Shown one piece after another: positions 45,275 to 57,524 of a DNA stretch of 64,000 nt (positions are counted from its first letter, which is position 1; every line of letters starts with the position of its first letter). The notes beneath the pieces were generated by a model. The model worked only from the letters and a program-made list of their open reading frames with translations. It searched no databases and was not told the DNA's origin. Both the position numbers and the translations under genes were made by a program. Source of the DNA: Monoplex corrugatus (lineage: Eukaryota; Mollusca; Gastropoda; Littorinimorpha; Ranellidae); assembly GCA_030674185.1 (NCBI GenBank), contig CM060312.1, positions 76,945,354-77,009,353 on the forward strand, given 5' to 3'.

Positions 45275-45944
45275 GAGAGAGGTCGTAATGACCTAAGATC
45301 ATCTGTAATCCTATCGTATCGTATCGTAAAATGTCCTCACTGTATCGAAATCATTCACTATGATATCCCTGTTTTGTTTAATTCTTATTTTCTGTTAATT
45401 CTAGTTCTTTAGAATTTGAAGCGTGGAATCTAATGAACAGAAAATCGTTGCACCTGATTATTCCATTATGCGCTCCACCAAATCTGCCGTCTCATGTTTG
45501 GCAGACTCCTTGAGCTTATGCAAAAAAGCCATACGCTGGCAAGGTCTTGAAATGACGGAGAAGGAAGGAAGGAAGGGGAGGGAAAACGGGACACTGATGT
45601 GAGGCACTGGGCTGACACCGCCAGAATGATTTGGGCAGTGAACTGATCAGATTTTATGACGCATGCTGGGATTAAACTCGAGGCAGCTCTGTTATAAAAG
45701 CCAACCAGCTCGCTGAGAATTTTAATTGTCTGGTTTTCCCCAAAGATGGCCATAGCCCATAAGACGTTAGAATAATTCAAAAACATGCTTATGCACGTGC
45801 ACACATGTAGGCCCTTCTGAGACCTAAACACACATTCAGACTCGCCTGCATACTGGCATAAACTTGCATGTATTCATACACAGATATATCTATACATACA
45901 AACGCATACATATGTGTGCGCACTGGCACGCACGCACACGAAGG

Positions 45945-46050
<106 letters not shown>

Positions 46051-46905
46051 CACACACACACACACACATGGTGTTAATTTTGATGTAATGAACGTCTCTT
46101 CATTTACGACACAAACGGCGCAGAAAGACCCATGTACACTTTTACACAAAGTTCCATATACACACATCCATCTATGCATTCACGTAAGCACAAACGCACA
46201 AGACATTGGCTATACTTAAACACATACATGCAGAGTGTGCACACGCATGTGCCCTTGCTCGTGCACGCATATTTGCATGCAAAGATAACGTCACACACAT
46301 ACGCGCGTGATTGCACATAAACACACATATACAGACAGACTTATAAAACTCGCCAGCACGCATGCACTAAGAAACCTGAAGGGTTACATACAAACACGTA
46401 CGAATGCACAGATATCTACATTTACACTTACACACGTGGTTATTTTATGTGTTGAATGTACATATACAATCGTTTCATGCATTCCTTGAGTAGTTCAATT
46501 TAAAAGTGAACATTTGCAGATTTGGTCGGGGCTTTACCGTGCAGAATATGTTTTCTTTAAACAGAAAAAAAACACCTCATGACACTGCACAAGCTATACG
46601 GTCTGTCTGTATGTACATGTACAATATAATTATTATCGTTAATGCTTCACGTCTGTATTAGTAGCTTTTTTCAACAACAACAACAACAATAACAAGAAGA
46701 AGAAGAAGAATGATAATAATAATAATGATAATAATAATAATAATAATGATAATAATGATGATGATAATAATGACATTATGGGAGATCGGGGCTAATCGTG
46801 ACATGGGGCAGGTTGTGATTCCCTAAAAAGCAAGCTATTATCTTTAAAATGCGTCCTCTGCTTTTTCCATTTTCTGTTTTTGCAATACCTAGGCAACTAC
46901 ATCAG

Positions 46906-49872
46906 CAACATGTGTCATGCCGCATGGTGTTGGCGATCATGGCCCGCCATAAGAATATATCTCTTGTCACTGCAAGTACATCCCCTATTCTTGTCCCCAA
47001 CCCCTTTGTAAAACTGTGTTGATATTATTTTCTCCCTGGGTCTACCTGGTGCACATTTTTCCTTGTAGCTTTCCTGTTGTGACTAGGTATTCAAATTTCT
47101 CTTGCCTCATAAAATGTCATGTAAATTCTTTTTGTCTTTTCCTAATCTTCTTCATTAATATTCTTTTTGTGCTTCCTACTCTCAAAATTGTCTCGTTTGT
47201 TTTCTTTGTTGTCCATGGAGTTCTCAACATTATTTTCAGAAATCACATTTCAGCCGCCTCGATTTTGTTTTGACTTTGCGTTTGATTGTCCAGGCCTCGC
47301 ATCCGTACAACAGGACTGGTTCTATGTAACACTGGAAAGCTCTCTTTGTGATATGCATTGACAGGCATTTGTTGGTAAAAAAGCTTTTTCATTTTCTGGA
47401 ATGCTGTTTTAGCTTGGCCAGTTTTACTTGGTATTTCCAATATGCATCTATCGTCTAGTGTGACGACTGTTCCCAGATATTTAAGCTTACCAACTTGTCT
47501 CAGTGTCATGCTATTTGCTGTTATTTTACATGAGAGGATTGTTTTTTTGTTTTTGTTTTGTTTTTCCTTTTTACTGATTACCCATGACTTCAGCCTTCTT
47601 ACTATCTATCTCCAGCCATATATTTCTTTTTAAAATTTTTTTTTTTTATTATGTCAACAAGATTTTATAGGTCTTTTCATTTTCTGCAGTTAGAACGGTG
47701 TCATCTGCATAACGAAGATTGTTCATAATTTTTCTTCCAATTTTCATCCCAGGGCATTCGTCCAGGTTTGTCATGATGGTTTCACTATAAAATGAAAACA
47801 AATCTGGTGACAAATCCTTGTCTAACCTCTCTTTTGATATTTTGAAAGGATCTTATATCATTTTCTATTCTCATTTCTGCTGTTTGTTCCCAATACATAT
47901 TCCTTATTATTCTTAAATCTTTTCCATCAATATTGAGCTTCTCCAAGATGGTTGATCAATTCTTTGTGTCCTATCCGATCAAATGCTTTGGTATAATCAA
48001 CGAAACATAAATATAGATCCTTATTTAACTCAATTGATCTTTCTATAAGAGTTCTTATGGTGTATATGGCATTAATAGTTCCTTTCCCATCAACAAATCC
48101 ACACTGTTTTTCTGCTATTTCTATCTTGATTCTGTTCCTTATCCGCATCATGATTATTCTTTATAGAATCTTTGTTACATGACTCCTCAAGCTGATCGTA
48201 CGATGGAGTTTGCATTCTATAGCCCCTGCTTTCTTTGGAAGTGCAATGAAGAACAACTTTGACAAACATGTGAAAATGTTTCCTGTATCATAAATTTCAT
48301 TTAGGAAGACGGTTACTTTTTAAATATCAGATTCATCAAGAGCCGCAATTATTTCTATGGTAATATTGTCTGATCCTGGGGCTTTCCTCTGTTTCATTTT
48401 TTAAAGCTGCTCTAATTTCATCTTTCGTTATTGGTGGTCCTTCAAAGTTCTTTCTTGTGGTATGTTCCTCCTTTCTTTATTGTCAAAAAGGGATTCAGTG
48501 CACTCTCTCCAATGTATGAAATATTTTGTCTTTTTCTATAATATTCGCATGTCTTTTTCATGTGAGCAATATTTTCAATATTTCTGTACATAAACGTAGG
48601 GTCTGTTTTGTGTTGGTCTTCTATTTCTTCGCAAGCTTCCTTAGCTTCATTGGACTTATTCCTAACTTTCTTGTCTATTTTTTGTGCTTTCTCTTTCCTT
48701 TCTCTATTCCTTCCTTCGACCACCTATCAATCTTAAAATTTCTTTTGTCATTCAGTTCTTCTTTGCTTTTGTTTCTACTCTTGAGATTTCTTCACAAGCT
48801 TCATTTATTGACTTTTTCACTTGTGTCCATTGTTCCTCACCATCCTCAATGTTGTCCAGAGCACTGAATTCGTTTTGAACATATTCCTTATATTTTGCAC
48901 GAATTGATTCATCTGTCTTTAAAAGTTCAAGCTTTAGTTTGGTGTTACTTTCAGTTTCTTTTCTTGTTTTTAGTTTCAGCCTAAATTTTCCCATTACTGT
49001 GGTTACTATTGTAGTCTGCGTCTGGTAATGATTTTGCTATTAATAAAGAGTTTTTAAATTTCTGATTTATCAGGATGTAATCAATTTGATTGTTGTGCTG
49101 TCTCTTGGATTCATCCATATCCATTTTTTTCTGTCAGGTTCTCAAATCAAGTGTTCAATATTATGAATTCATTTAGTTGTTCCCACTCAACAAATTTGTC
49201 TACCCTTTCATGCCAAGGTCATGAGATCCAACTATGTCGTCTACTTTTTCCTGTCCCATGTAACATTAAAATCTCTCATTATTATTGTAATGTCCTGTAA
49301 TTTACATTGAGCCTTGGCTGTCTCAAATTCTACATAGAAATTGTCAATTTCTTCCTCAGTACTGGCGAATGTTTGTGCATATCGTCATGATCATGTGCCC
49401 TGATACATGGCGTTGGCGATCACAGCCCTCCATAGCATCTATCTCTTGTTGCCGCAAGCACATCTTCCACCCTCTCTGTCCTGTGCATATACTTGGACAA
49501 TATTCCTATCAAATGGCCTGCCTTCCGATCCAATTAATAAAAACAGGGTCTGATATAGCCCGGTATCCTTTGACTGACTTTGATTTGTCGTTGTCTATTA
49601 TGATGCCTACCCTATTTCATGTGTATCCCCCACCAGAATATATAATTTTATGCTTGCCCTATGTCATCATGTCTGCCCTCTTAAATCTCCATCTCTACTA
49701 GTAATAAATTATTGATGTTGCCCTCTTAAATCTCCATCTCTATTAGTAATAAATTATTGATGTTCAATCTTTTCATGTCCATCTTGATATTTTTTGTTTG
49801 TTTTGTCTTCTGGAGCATTGTTCTAACATTCCATCTCGCAATTTTTAATCTGATCACGGTAACCTGATGATG
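46906..49872 (-). mobile_element. relic RTE-type LINE (tandem copy 2)
   Basis: Second copy of the relic at 40,045-43,010, brought by the tandem duplication. It differs by a few substitutions and indels (for example CCTTAGCTTC for CCTTTGCTTC near 48,640, and a 4-bp length difference near 48,690). These are enough to change the ORFs seen in this copy but not its dead status. Confidence 0.75.
49374..49500 (-). mobile_element. 5'-truncated RTE insertion, tandem-duplicated copy
   Basis: Same insertion and same TGTGCATAT target duplication (49,374-49,382 and 49,492-49,500) as at 42,511-42,628, with a single-base deletion (ATAGCATC for ATAGGCATC). Confidence 0.8.
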
Positions 49873-50164
49873 GTCTGGTATCACCTTCTCGGCATGACTT
49901 CCCGTACCAGACGAAGGTGCTCCAGTGGAGCCCCTATTTATGTCGTTCTTGTTATTATCATTATCAATATTAGTTATTACCATCATCATCATTGTTATCA
50001 TGATCATGATCATCATAGTCGTGGTCGTCGTCATCATCATTACCACCATCACCACCGCCGCCGCCACCACCACCACCACCACCACCACCACCATCGTCAT
50101 TCTCAAAAATAATGAATAAATAAATAAACGAATAAATAGATAATTGAAGTGTTTCTTCTTGCGT

Positions 50165-50650
50165 TTCAGATCCCAGTCTTTCCCATGCCATCGCCAAGAT
50201 ATCATTCAGCCCAGGTGCACAGATTCTCAGTATACATGGCATCCCGACCTTCTGGAAATTCTGTGTTAGAAATTTCCTCTTTTCTGTCACTCTCTGTTTT
50301 TTTCTGCCTTGTTCCTTTGCTGTCTGTCATTTCTTCCTATCAGTTTCTGCCTTGCTGGTCCATTCATCTGTATGTGTTCAAGAAAGTCTTACGCACTTTC
50401 GTTTAAGATTGATAGTTGGGTACACGTATTAAGTGCATTTTGGGCTCTAGGGAGGTGGGATGTTCTGAGGCAAATCTGGGTGAATTGGGCCCGTTTTATA
50501 TAGGTTTTACTGTGCTTAGTTACATTTACATTTGTATTCAGGTGTTTTTTTTTTAATCCCCTGTGTGATAAATTGGACAGAATGGTCAATGCCAGGGGCA
50601 TCTCCTTAGATTATGTGCACAAATGCATTGGTGTGTGTACTTAATTTTTT
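50165..50650 (-). repeat. dispersed repeat family A, minus copy (tandem copy 2)
   Basis: Passenger copy of 43,300-43,790. It differs by one base in a T-run near 50,545. Confidence 0.7.
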
Positions 50651-51064
50651 TCTCCTTCTTTTCCTGTTGAAGTATTGTGTGTGTATTGAAATATTTATAG
50701 TTTCGAGTTTTTAATTCCAGCCTGCATCGTAAAAACTGATAACTTCACTGCCCAAATCATTCTGGTGGAATCAGCTCAGTAGTTCACACCAATGTCCTGT
50801 TTCTCCTCCACTTCCCCCTTCTCTGTTATTTCAAAACCTTGCCATCTCACAGATGTTTTCACACACACTCAAAAAGTTTGCCAAATGTGAGATGGAAGAT
50901 GGGGGTAAAGCGCATATGGAATTGTCGGGAGCGATGAATCTCTCTGAAATAAATTCCAAATATCGAATTTCAAGGAACAAGAATTAACAGAAAAGTAGAA
51001 TTTAACAGAAAAGGGGTAATGTCATTAAAGCGAGTGATTACGACTCAGTGTGGAAATTTTGTCA

Positions 51065-52734
51065 ATACGGTGACTGAAAATAAAAGTTAAGAAGGCTCCA
51101 AATAACAAAATAACGAAGATTGCAAAGAAAAGAAAGGTTCAGATTTTAGGTCTAAACTAAACTGAACAGGGCATATAAAAGGAAACAATCACAGTATTAC
51201 ACTGGTTGCGAGTGTAAATATCAAGGGAGACAAGCAATGCCTGCTTTCCCTATTTGGCTTGGTCTACATGTTATCTGTCCCTTCAATACGAAGTAACCAA
51301 ACATGGCGAACTAGTAGGTAAGGCTGGATTTCAAAAGTGTGACGCCGATGTCTGGCGATGTTATGTTTTTTTGTTGTTGTTGTTTTTTTTTCTAATGATT
51401 GAAAAGTTTGAATATTCATATAGAATGTTTTCATTCGTATTTTGATATTGGATCTCCGTCATAAGAGTACTTTGCTATGGCTGTGAACAAATTCAGACTG
51501 TCTTCTGTTGAATATGTAGGCCTACATACAGTGAACAGCAAGTCAGGAGTGAATTTTGTATTCTGATCACTCTCACATTTGGTGTATAAATGACAAAAAT
51601 GTGCATGACAGAACAGTGTGCAGCATATCTAAAACATTTCATTTATAAATGTACTGAATGCTGATAAATTTCAGGCCTACATCATTGGCTATGATGATTT
51701 GAAGGCCCTATCACAACATAAACCTATCATGTTATGTCTATTATTTTGTTAACTTCAAATGAATTAAATTTGTGTTCTAGAAGCCACAACATTTCTCTTT
51801 AATTAAGAACGTTAACATATTATTCTAGCACTTGTCACTAAAATTACATTTCCAGAGTTGAGTGTGGTATGGGCTTGCTGGGAATATTGGGACCACACAC
51901 AGTCAAGTCTCATCGACATTGTGTATATGTTACTGAGAATGGTGCTTTTTCTATGTTTTTTCTTTTTCTTTTTTTTTTTTTTTTTTTTACCTGATATCAT
52001 CGTGTCTAGCGCTGTCAGGCAGGTTGGTGCCAGGGTACGTTATGAAAGTAAGCGCACAGTACATTCCTGTTAGGCAGTCTCAATCCGAAATGAAACTCTG
52101 TGGCATCATCACTATTATCCCCATTCTTATCATAATAGCCAGATTCCGTGGCTTTTCATACCCTGTTATCACGGCCATTTCATCGTAGCCTCGAATTCTG
52201 GATATGAAGATGTGTTGGAGAGCCGAAATGGGCAATGAGGGGGTGTTGAACAGGAATGGTGCAGAAGATGGGTCAACAAAACAAATTATATAAAAACGAA
52301 GAAATTCTGACTGAGCATTTAATTAAGATAACAAAATTGAGCTTGTCATTTGTCTCTGTTGAAAATTTGCAGGTTTTCTATACAATATACTTGCAGTCAA
52401 TATCAATTTTGCTTTGTCTAAGTGTGTATGCATATGCCTCTCTCTCTGTCTGTTTATGTGTGTGTGTGTGTTCCATTTTCTTTTTTTTTTCCCACTTTAT
52501 CTAGATTTGCTTTTTTCCTCAAGGTTTTGCAATTCGTTTTATGCAATGCTTTGCTTACAGAGGGTTGTCCGTGGTCTTCAACATAAGCAGACATTACTGA
52601 AGGTGAATGTGATACACACCTGCTCATGATGGTGATCATGGGAGGTAGAGGAACATTGCTAGTGATACTGACGCTTGCAATACCAGTGGGGTAGGGCCAG
52701 CTCAACAACAACAAGCCTATACGGCGAGTTACGT
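51065..52734 (+). pseudogene. partial duplicate of gene 1 5' end with stop codon in the signal peptide
   Basis: The exon 1 donor CTAGTAG|GTAAGG and the acceptor GCTTACAG before 52,561 are retained. The ATG at 52,626 opens MMVIMGGRGTLLVILTLAIP as in the original, but codon 23 is TAG (52,692-52,694) where the original has TGG. The exon's coding part keeps the original 109-bp length and a usable donor (GT|GTGAGT at 52,735). No downstream exons of gene 1 follow on this strand. It is a 5' fragment that could at most yield a 22-residue peptide or a non-coding transcript. Confidence 0.8.
51318..51850. other. right-arm intron remnant
   Basis: AT-rich, with only patchy resemblance to left-arm intron 1. 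The fold-back elements, the AGT repeat and the candidate exon of the left arm are absent. Poly-T (51,968-51,989) lies just beyond. Confidence 0.5.
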
Positions 52735-53399
52735 GTGAGTGACAACTCTAGACTTAACCCTTCAGATTGCAGGAACTGTTGGATACACATAAATTTTATT
52801 CTGTAATGGAGAGAAAGGGTTACAGCATTAAACAGTACCTCTTGTCAGTCCCACCCTCCTCTGTTTGTTTGCATTGATACCAAGGACTTATGTTTTATAG
52901 TAGTCCCTGATGATACATAAACACATGTAGTACTGTTGGTCTGTGACTGTTGCCATGGTGTGTGAGTAGTGTCCATATTTTTACATCTGAACTGTTCTGA
53001 GGAGGGGATGAATTTCACAAATCAGTAAAATGACATGAACAGTTCATTACATCTTTGACACGGAAGAGCTCAGATGTAAAAATTATGGATATTGCTAGTG
53101 TGTCTTTGTGTGTACCGGTACCATTGTGTGACCTTGTTTTGTGGTTTTATATAGTTACATCATGTCTATGTTCTCGATTAATACAACAATCTCTGTGTGT
53201 GTGTGCAAATGTGTGTATACAAGTGAACGTAAAATGTGCAACTGTGACTGTATACATTACTTATATGTACTATGTACATGTTTATCTGTGTTACGGAGGT
53301 TATGTCTGTGTCAGTGTGTGCCATTGTGTCTGTTTTTAGACAGTAGAACATCACGTACATGATCAAGTTGTGTGTGGATATTATTGTAATATATAAATC

Positions 53400-53583
53400 A
53401 TTCATATACCTGGTCACAACAGGAAAGCTGGAGGGAAAGAGAGCACCAGGTAGATCCAGGGAGAAAATATTGGACGGGACTTGCAGGGTGGCTGAGGACA
53501 GAGAGGGTGGGAGGTGTTCTTGCAGCAACAAGGGATAGGTTCGTATGGAGGGCCATGATCTCCAACGCCATGCGGCAGGGTGC

Positions 53584-53637
<54 letters not shown>

Positions 53638-53640
53638 AGA
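53400..53640 (+). mobile_element. 5'-truncated RTE-type LINE with (ATG)n tail
   Basis: The plus strand reads KLEGKRAPGRSREKILDG, then after a frameshift VLAATRDRFVWRAMISNAMR and QGA with a stop, continuing into (ATG)17 at 53,586-53,636. Same family as 1-88. The ATG tail begins directly after the stop codon, as in the other copies. Confidence 0.8.
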
Positions 53641-54195
53641 GTCGTCTCAGTAAGATCTTCATTAAGAAATATTAGACCCTTTCCTTTGTCAGCATTTTAA
53701 TAGAATTTTTTTCAGATGCGTGTGTACACGTTTACCTACAGTGCAGATGGTGTGTTGCTGTGCTCAGTCTACAAACACTGTCTCCAGTCTGCATTTATGA
53801 TGGATGTTTTTATGTCTCTAAAAGCCACCAGACACTGACATGACTCGCAGGATCTTTAACGTGCACATTGATATTCTGCTTGCGTACGAACAAGAAAGGG
53901 TCTAGGCACTGGCAGGTCTGCATGCATGTTGACCTGGTAGATTTTTACAATATTTTGTTTTCAACGCGTTTAGCTGAATACGAAAATGAACAACAACAAT
54001 CGATCTCGAATGATGTATGGAAGAATACTGCAATTTTTAACATACATTTTGAAATGAAAGTTTTATTATTTGTTGTGTCACAAACTTTTCATTGAAATGT
54101 TCATGAAAACGAATCCATGAGGCTGATTCTAGCAAGCTGCAAGCTTCTTTTACGGAGGTTTTAATACTAATTCTATAGTATTATCAGCGTTGTGT
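53641..54195. other. non-coding stretch
   Basis: Contains CAGGATCTTTAACGTGCACA and GCACTGGCAGGTCTGCATGC (53,845-53,925), phrases I recall as common in lophotrochozoan dispersed repeats, but only one copy is present here. No gene was recognised. Confidence 0.35.
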
Positions 54196-54300
54196 GCACC
54201 TTGCTTAGCTGCTTGTCTACTACTTCGTTGCCGTGAAGACCAACGTGAGAAGGCACCCAGCATAATGATATCTGTACCTTTTGTCCTTAAACGATGTATA
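54195..54300 (-). mobile_element. RNase H fragment of a retrotransposon
   Basis: The minus strand reads VQISLCWVPSHVGLHGNEVV then DKQLSKVH. W-V-P-S-H-x-G-x-x-G-N-E is the characteristic C-terminal block of retroelement RNase H domains (I/jockey-type LINEs or LTR elements). It is bounded by a GT satellite upstream and unmatched sequence downstream. Confidence 0.65.
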
Positions 54301-54335
54301 AGATGATTGACTCAGTAATTTGTGTTAGTGTTAAG

Positions 54336-54398
54336 ATATGTGTGTGGTGTGTGTGTGTGTTGTGTGTGTGTTTGTGTGTGGTGTGTTGTGTGTGTGTG

Positions 54399-54455
<57 letters not shown>

Positions 54456-54557
54456 GGTGTGCGTTGTTTGTGTTGTGTGTTGTGTGTGTGTGTGTTGTGG
54501 CGGGCGCGCGCGCGCGTGAGCGCGCATGTGTGTGTATGTGTTGTAAGTGTGTGTGCT

Positions 54558-54588
<31 letters not shown>

Positions 54589-54606
54589 CGTGTGTGTATG
54601 TGTGTG
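54336..54606. repeat. GT/CG-rich microsatellite
   Basis: (GT)n with TTG, (CG)n and (GCGC) interruptions, about 270 bp. The long Cys/Val and His/Thr ORFs on both strands are artefacts. Confidence 0.95.
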
Positions 54607-54780
54607 CAACATGACACTGACATACAAACGAACCAAATTTCCTTCCTGTTTTGGAGAGGACAAAAAAACCAACCAACCAACCAAACAAACAAAAAACAAA
54701 CAAAAACCCCAAACTACTTCGAGTCGTGGAGTGTCTGTCACGGGGTCCTATTCGGCTTGTAAGCGATTATTATCAATAGT

Positions 54781-54802
54781 TGGGGGGGGGGGGGGGGGGG
54801 GG
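54781..54802. repeat. poly-G run, 22 bases
   Basis: Uninterrupted G22. Potential G-quadruplex or assembly-length uncertainty. Confidence 0.9.
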
Positions 54803-55038
54803 CTCTAGTAGTAAAAGGCACGCAGTGTCCTAAATTAGTTAGATCGGAACATGCACTGTTGAGCTCCGCTGAAGAGACTCAGCAACATTGCAGGTCTGCT
54901 CAGTGAGTGGCTTACGGCGCTTGACACCTCAGGCTTCTTGTGGACTTATTGACACTGGATTTCAATGAATGAATTTGGGGTTGGTGATGTAATCGTGGTG
55001 TCAGAATGAGCGTGTGGGTTCTGAGATGGAACAGAAAT

Positions 55039-55054
55039 TGAGACACACACACAC

Positions 55055-55095
<41 letters not shown>

Positions 55096-55116
55096 CACAC
55101 ACACACACACACACAA
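55039..55116. repeat. CA microsatellite
   Basis: (CA)n with CGACA and CAACA interruptions. Confidence 0.95.
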
Positions 55117-55164
55117 AATGTCTACTGAGTCTTGAATGGCTCTATTGCTATCCCGGCTTGTTTG

Positions 55165-55745
55165 GTTAGAAGTGAGAAAAGAGTAGTGAAGTGGTCAGTG
55201 GGTTGTGACTGAACAGAAAATATTATAGATCTTGCGTCTGAGTAGTGAAGTGGTCTAGAGGTTTGACTGACAAATATAGATCTTGAGTTGATGTGAGTGG
55301 TCTGAGTTGTGATGGCAAAAATATTCATAGATCTTGCGTCTGAGTAGTGAAGTGTCCAGTGAGTTGTGACTGAGCATAAAATATCATAGATCTTGCGTCT
55401 GAGTAGTGAAAGTGATCCAGTGAGTTGTGACTGAGCATAAAATATATAGATCTTGCGTCTGAGTAGTGAAGTGGTCCAGTGAGTTGTGACTGAGCATAAA
55501 ATATCATAGATCTTGCGTCTGAGTAGTGAAGTGGTCCAGTGAGTTGTGACTGAGCATAAAATACATAGATCTTGCGTCTGAGTAGTGAAGTGGTCCAGTG
55601 GTTGTGACTGAGCAAAAATATCATAATCTTGCGTGAGTAGTGAAGTGGTCCAGTGAGTTGTGACTGAGCATAAAATAGATCTTGCGTCTGAGTAGTGAAG
55701 TGGTCCAGTGAGTTGTGACTGAGCATAATATAGATCTTGCGTTGG
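55165..55745. repeat. 60-bp minisatellite, about ten copies
   Basis: The unit contains TAGATCTTGCGTCTGAGTAG, TGAAGTGGTCCAGTGAGTTG and TGACTGAGCATAAAATATCA. Outer copies are degenerate or short, inner ones nearly identical. Because the period is 60, minus-strand frames stay open across copies and read a 20-residue repeat (ARSMIFYAQSQLTGPLHYS-like). Single-base indels move between two frames, so this is probably not a gene. Confidence 0.9.
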
Positions 55746-55934
55746 TATGGTTTTGTCAAAAGAGCCAGCCTGAACAAAGAAGGAAGAAGAAGAAAAAAAG
55801 CAGACAAACATTTACTGCAGCCCACGAACGCTGCGTCAACAGCACGGAGCTCTTACCAACAGAGCTGACCGGGCCACAAAATTAGGAGAATTCTGATGCT
55901 TGGACAACCGCACTCAAACGAAAATATTTTGAAG

Positions 55935-56250
55935 ACAGATAGACAGACAGACAGATAGATAGATAGAAAGATAGATAGACAGGTAGGTAGGTAGGTAGGA
56001 AGATAGGTAGATATATAGATAGGTAGATAGATAGATAGGTAGGTAGGTAGATATAGATAGATAGACAGACAGATAGATTGATAGGTAAGTAGATAGATAG
56101 ACAGAGGTAGAGTGACAGAGGAAGGAAGAGACAGAGAGACAGACAGACAGAGAGAAACAGGGAGAGGAAGAGAGGAAGAAAGGCAGATGTGTGAGAGAGA
56201 GAGACGGGGACAGAGGAGAGAGGGGGGGGGAGAGAGAGAGAAAATGTTGG
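55935..56250. repeat. GATA/GGTA and GA microsatellites
   Basis: (GATA)n and (GTAG)n at 55,935-56,105, grading into GA/GACA to about 56,250. Confidence 0.9.
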
Positions 56251-56336
56251 GCGGTAAGATCATTTACACTGATCAGTTTGTAAGATTATTATCGAGCATG
56301 AGTATAGATATCAACATAGAGACATATAGACACAAG

Positions 56337-56343
56337 ACACACA

Positions 56344-56390
<47 letters not shown>

Positions 56391-56460
56391 ACATAGACAC
56401 AACACACACACGACACACACACACACACACACACCGCGCGCGCGCGCGCGCACGTACACA
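56337..56460. repeat. CA and CG microsatellite
   Basis: (CA)n arrays at 56,337-56,389 and 56,402-56,434, followed by (CG)n CGCGCGCGCGCG at 56,435-56,450. The alternating purine-pyrimidine runs are Z-DNA prone. Confidence 0.9.
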
Positions 56461-56645
56461 CACACTCATATACGCACTCGCTTACCAAAATCTCATAGAG
56501 ACGAAAGCGCATCATACATTCTATTCGCTTTATTATAGTATGAACAAAGACGATACAAAGACAACTAAACCACTGAATGCTCCTCAAAGACCAATAGGAC
56601 CGAGTGGGAGGCGCTAGTCTTTTCAATGAATTCATCAGCTCCAGA

Positions 56646-56842
56646 TTAACCCTTTGACTCCTGCACCCTATCCACCAACTGCAAAAACTTGACCCTTTGA
56701 CACCGTCACCCTATCTACCAGCTTCCTGTACGAAGCTGATGGATAGGGTGAAGGAATCACAGGGTTAAGTTTTTGATTTGCTAGCATGGTTGAAATGCAG
56801 GATGTTGGTGGACAGGTGCAGGAGTGGAGTGAAAGAGTAAAG
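56646..56842. mobile_element. TTAA-flanked fold-back element, copy 4
   Basis: TTAACCCTTTGACTCCTGCAC at the left; inner hairpin with CCAGCTTCCTGTACGAAGCTGATGG apex; GCTAGCATGGTTGAAATGC; degraded right end GGAGTGAAAGAGTAAAG. The right TTAA has been lost. Confidence 0.7.
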
Positions 56843-57524
56843 AAGAAAAAATAAATAGGTAAACAGAATGGTCAAGCCTTTCTGACCGCCTCCCTGTTAT
56901 ACACATGTTATTACAGACAATTCAGATAATGGATTTCTTTAATTCACTGTGATCTTGAAATAGCATCGGATGATATAAAACTTGAAATAGCGCGAGAGTA
57001 ATGATAGACTGTTACAATAGTGATAAATGGCTCTGGACTACGTTCTCTTTTGGGAGGTGGTGGTGGTGGTGGGTGGGGGTCATTGCACTTAGAGAGATTA
57101 CCTTTATGCTCAACTTTTTGATTTTTTAACAGATATTTTTTGTGCCATTTTTACGCCATCTTAATAGCCACAAAAGTAAGAAAGAAAAAAAAAAGGATTG
57201 TAAGTATTATCAGAGGTTCCTGGGAGAGTGCTCTTTACACACCTTCCCTATAAAGTGCTGATCTTAGGAACGTTTTTTTTTTGGGGGGGGGGATGTGACC
57301 TTGACCTTGGCGCCATATGACTTACAAACTCAAGCATACGTGATCGATGAATGGTCGACGCGTTTGACCCTGATTTGGTAAAGGATCCACCCAGAAACAG
57401 CTGAGAAAAAATCTTGCTAACACATTTTGGTCACAGACACACTGACAGACAAACAAAGACACATACATACTCACAAAGACACCCTCCTTATCAGGTCAGT
57501 ATAAACTATTTCCCTTTTTCTAAA
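56843..57524. other. intergenic stretch, no gene seen
   Basis: G-rich patches at 57,050-57,080 and 57,276-57,292. TGTGACCTTGACCTTGG at 57,294-57,310 is a tandem nuclear-receptor half-site-like sequence. It lies downstream of the cadherin exons on their transcribed strand; no further cadherin exon was recognised. Confidence 0.45.

Larger units (their letters stand above)
51065..53345 (+). repeat. right arm of the head-to-head inverted duplication
   Basis: Promoter copy (51,065-51,317), donor (51,317/51,318), shortened intron 1 with the SINE body, the signal-peptide exon copy (52,561-52,734) and downstream sequence to about 53,345 are all in inverted order relative to 28,300-34,083. Identity is visibly lower than between the tandem copies, so the inversion-duplication is older. 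Confidence 0.85.

Noticed and set aside
48526..48867. 113-residue hydrophobic plus-strand ORF (and its partner near 41.7 kb)
   Set aside because: Antisense shadow of the minus-strand RTE relic; its Leu/Phe richness comes from A-rich lysine codons on the other strand.
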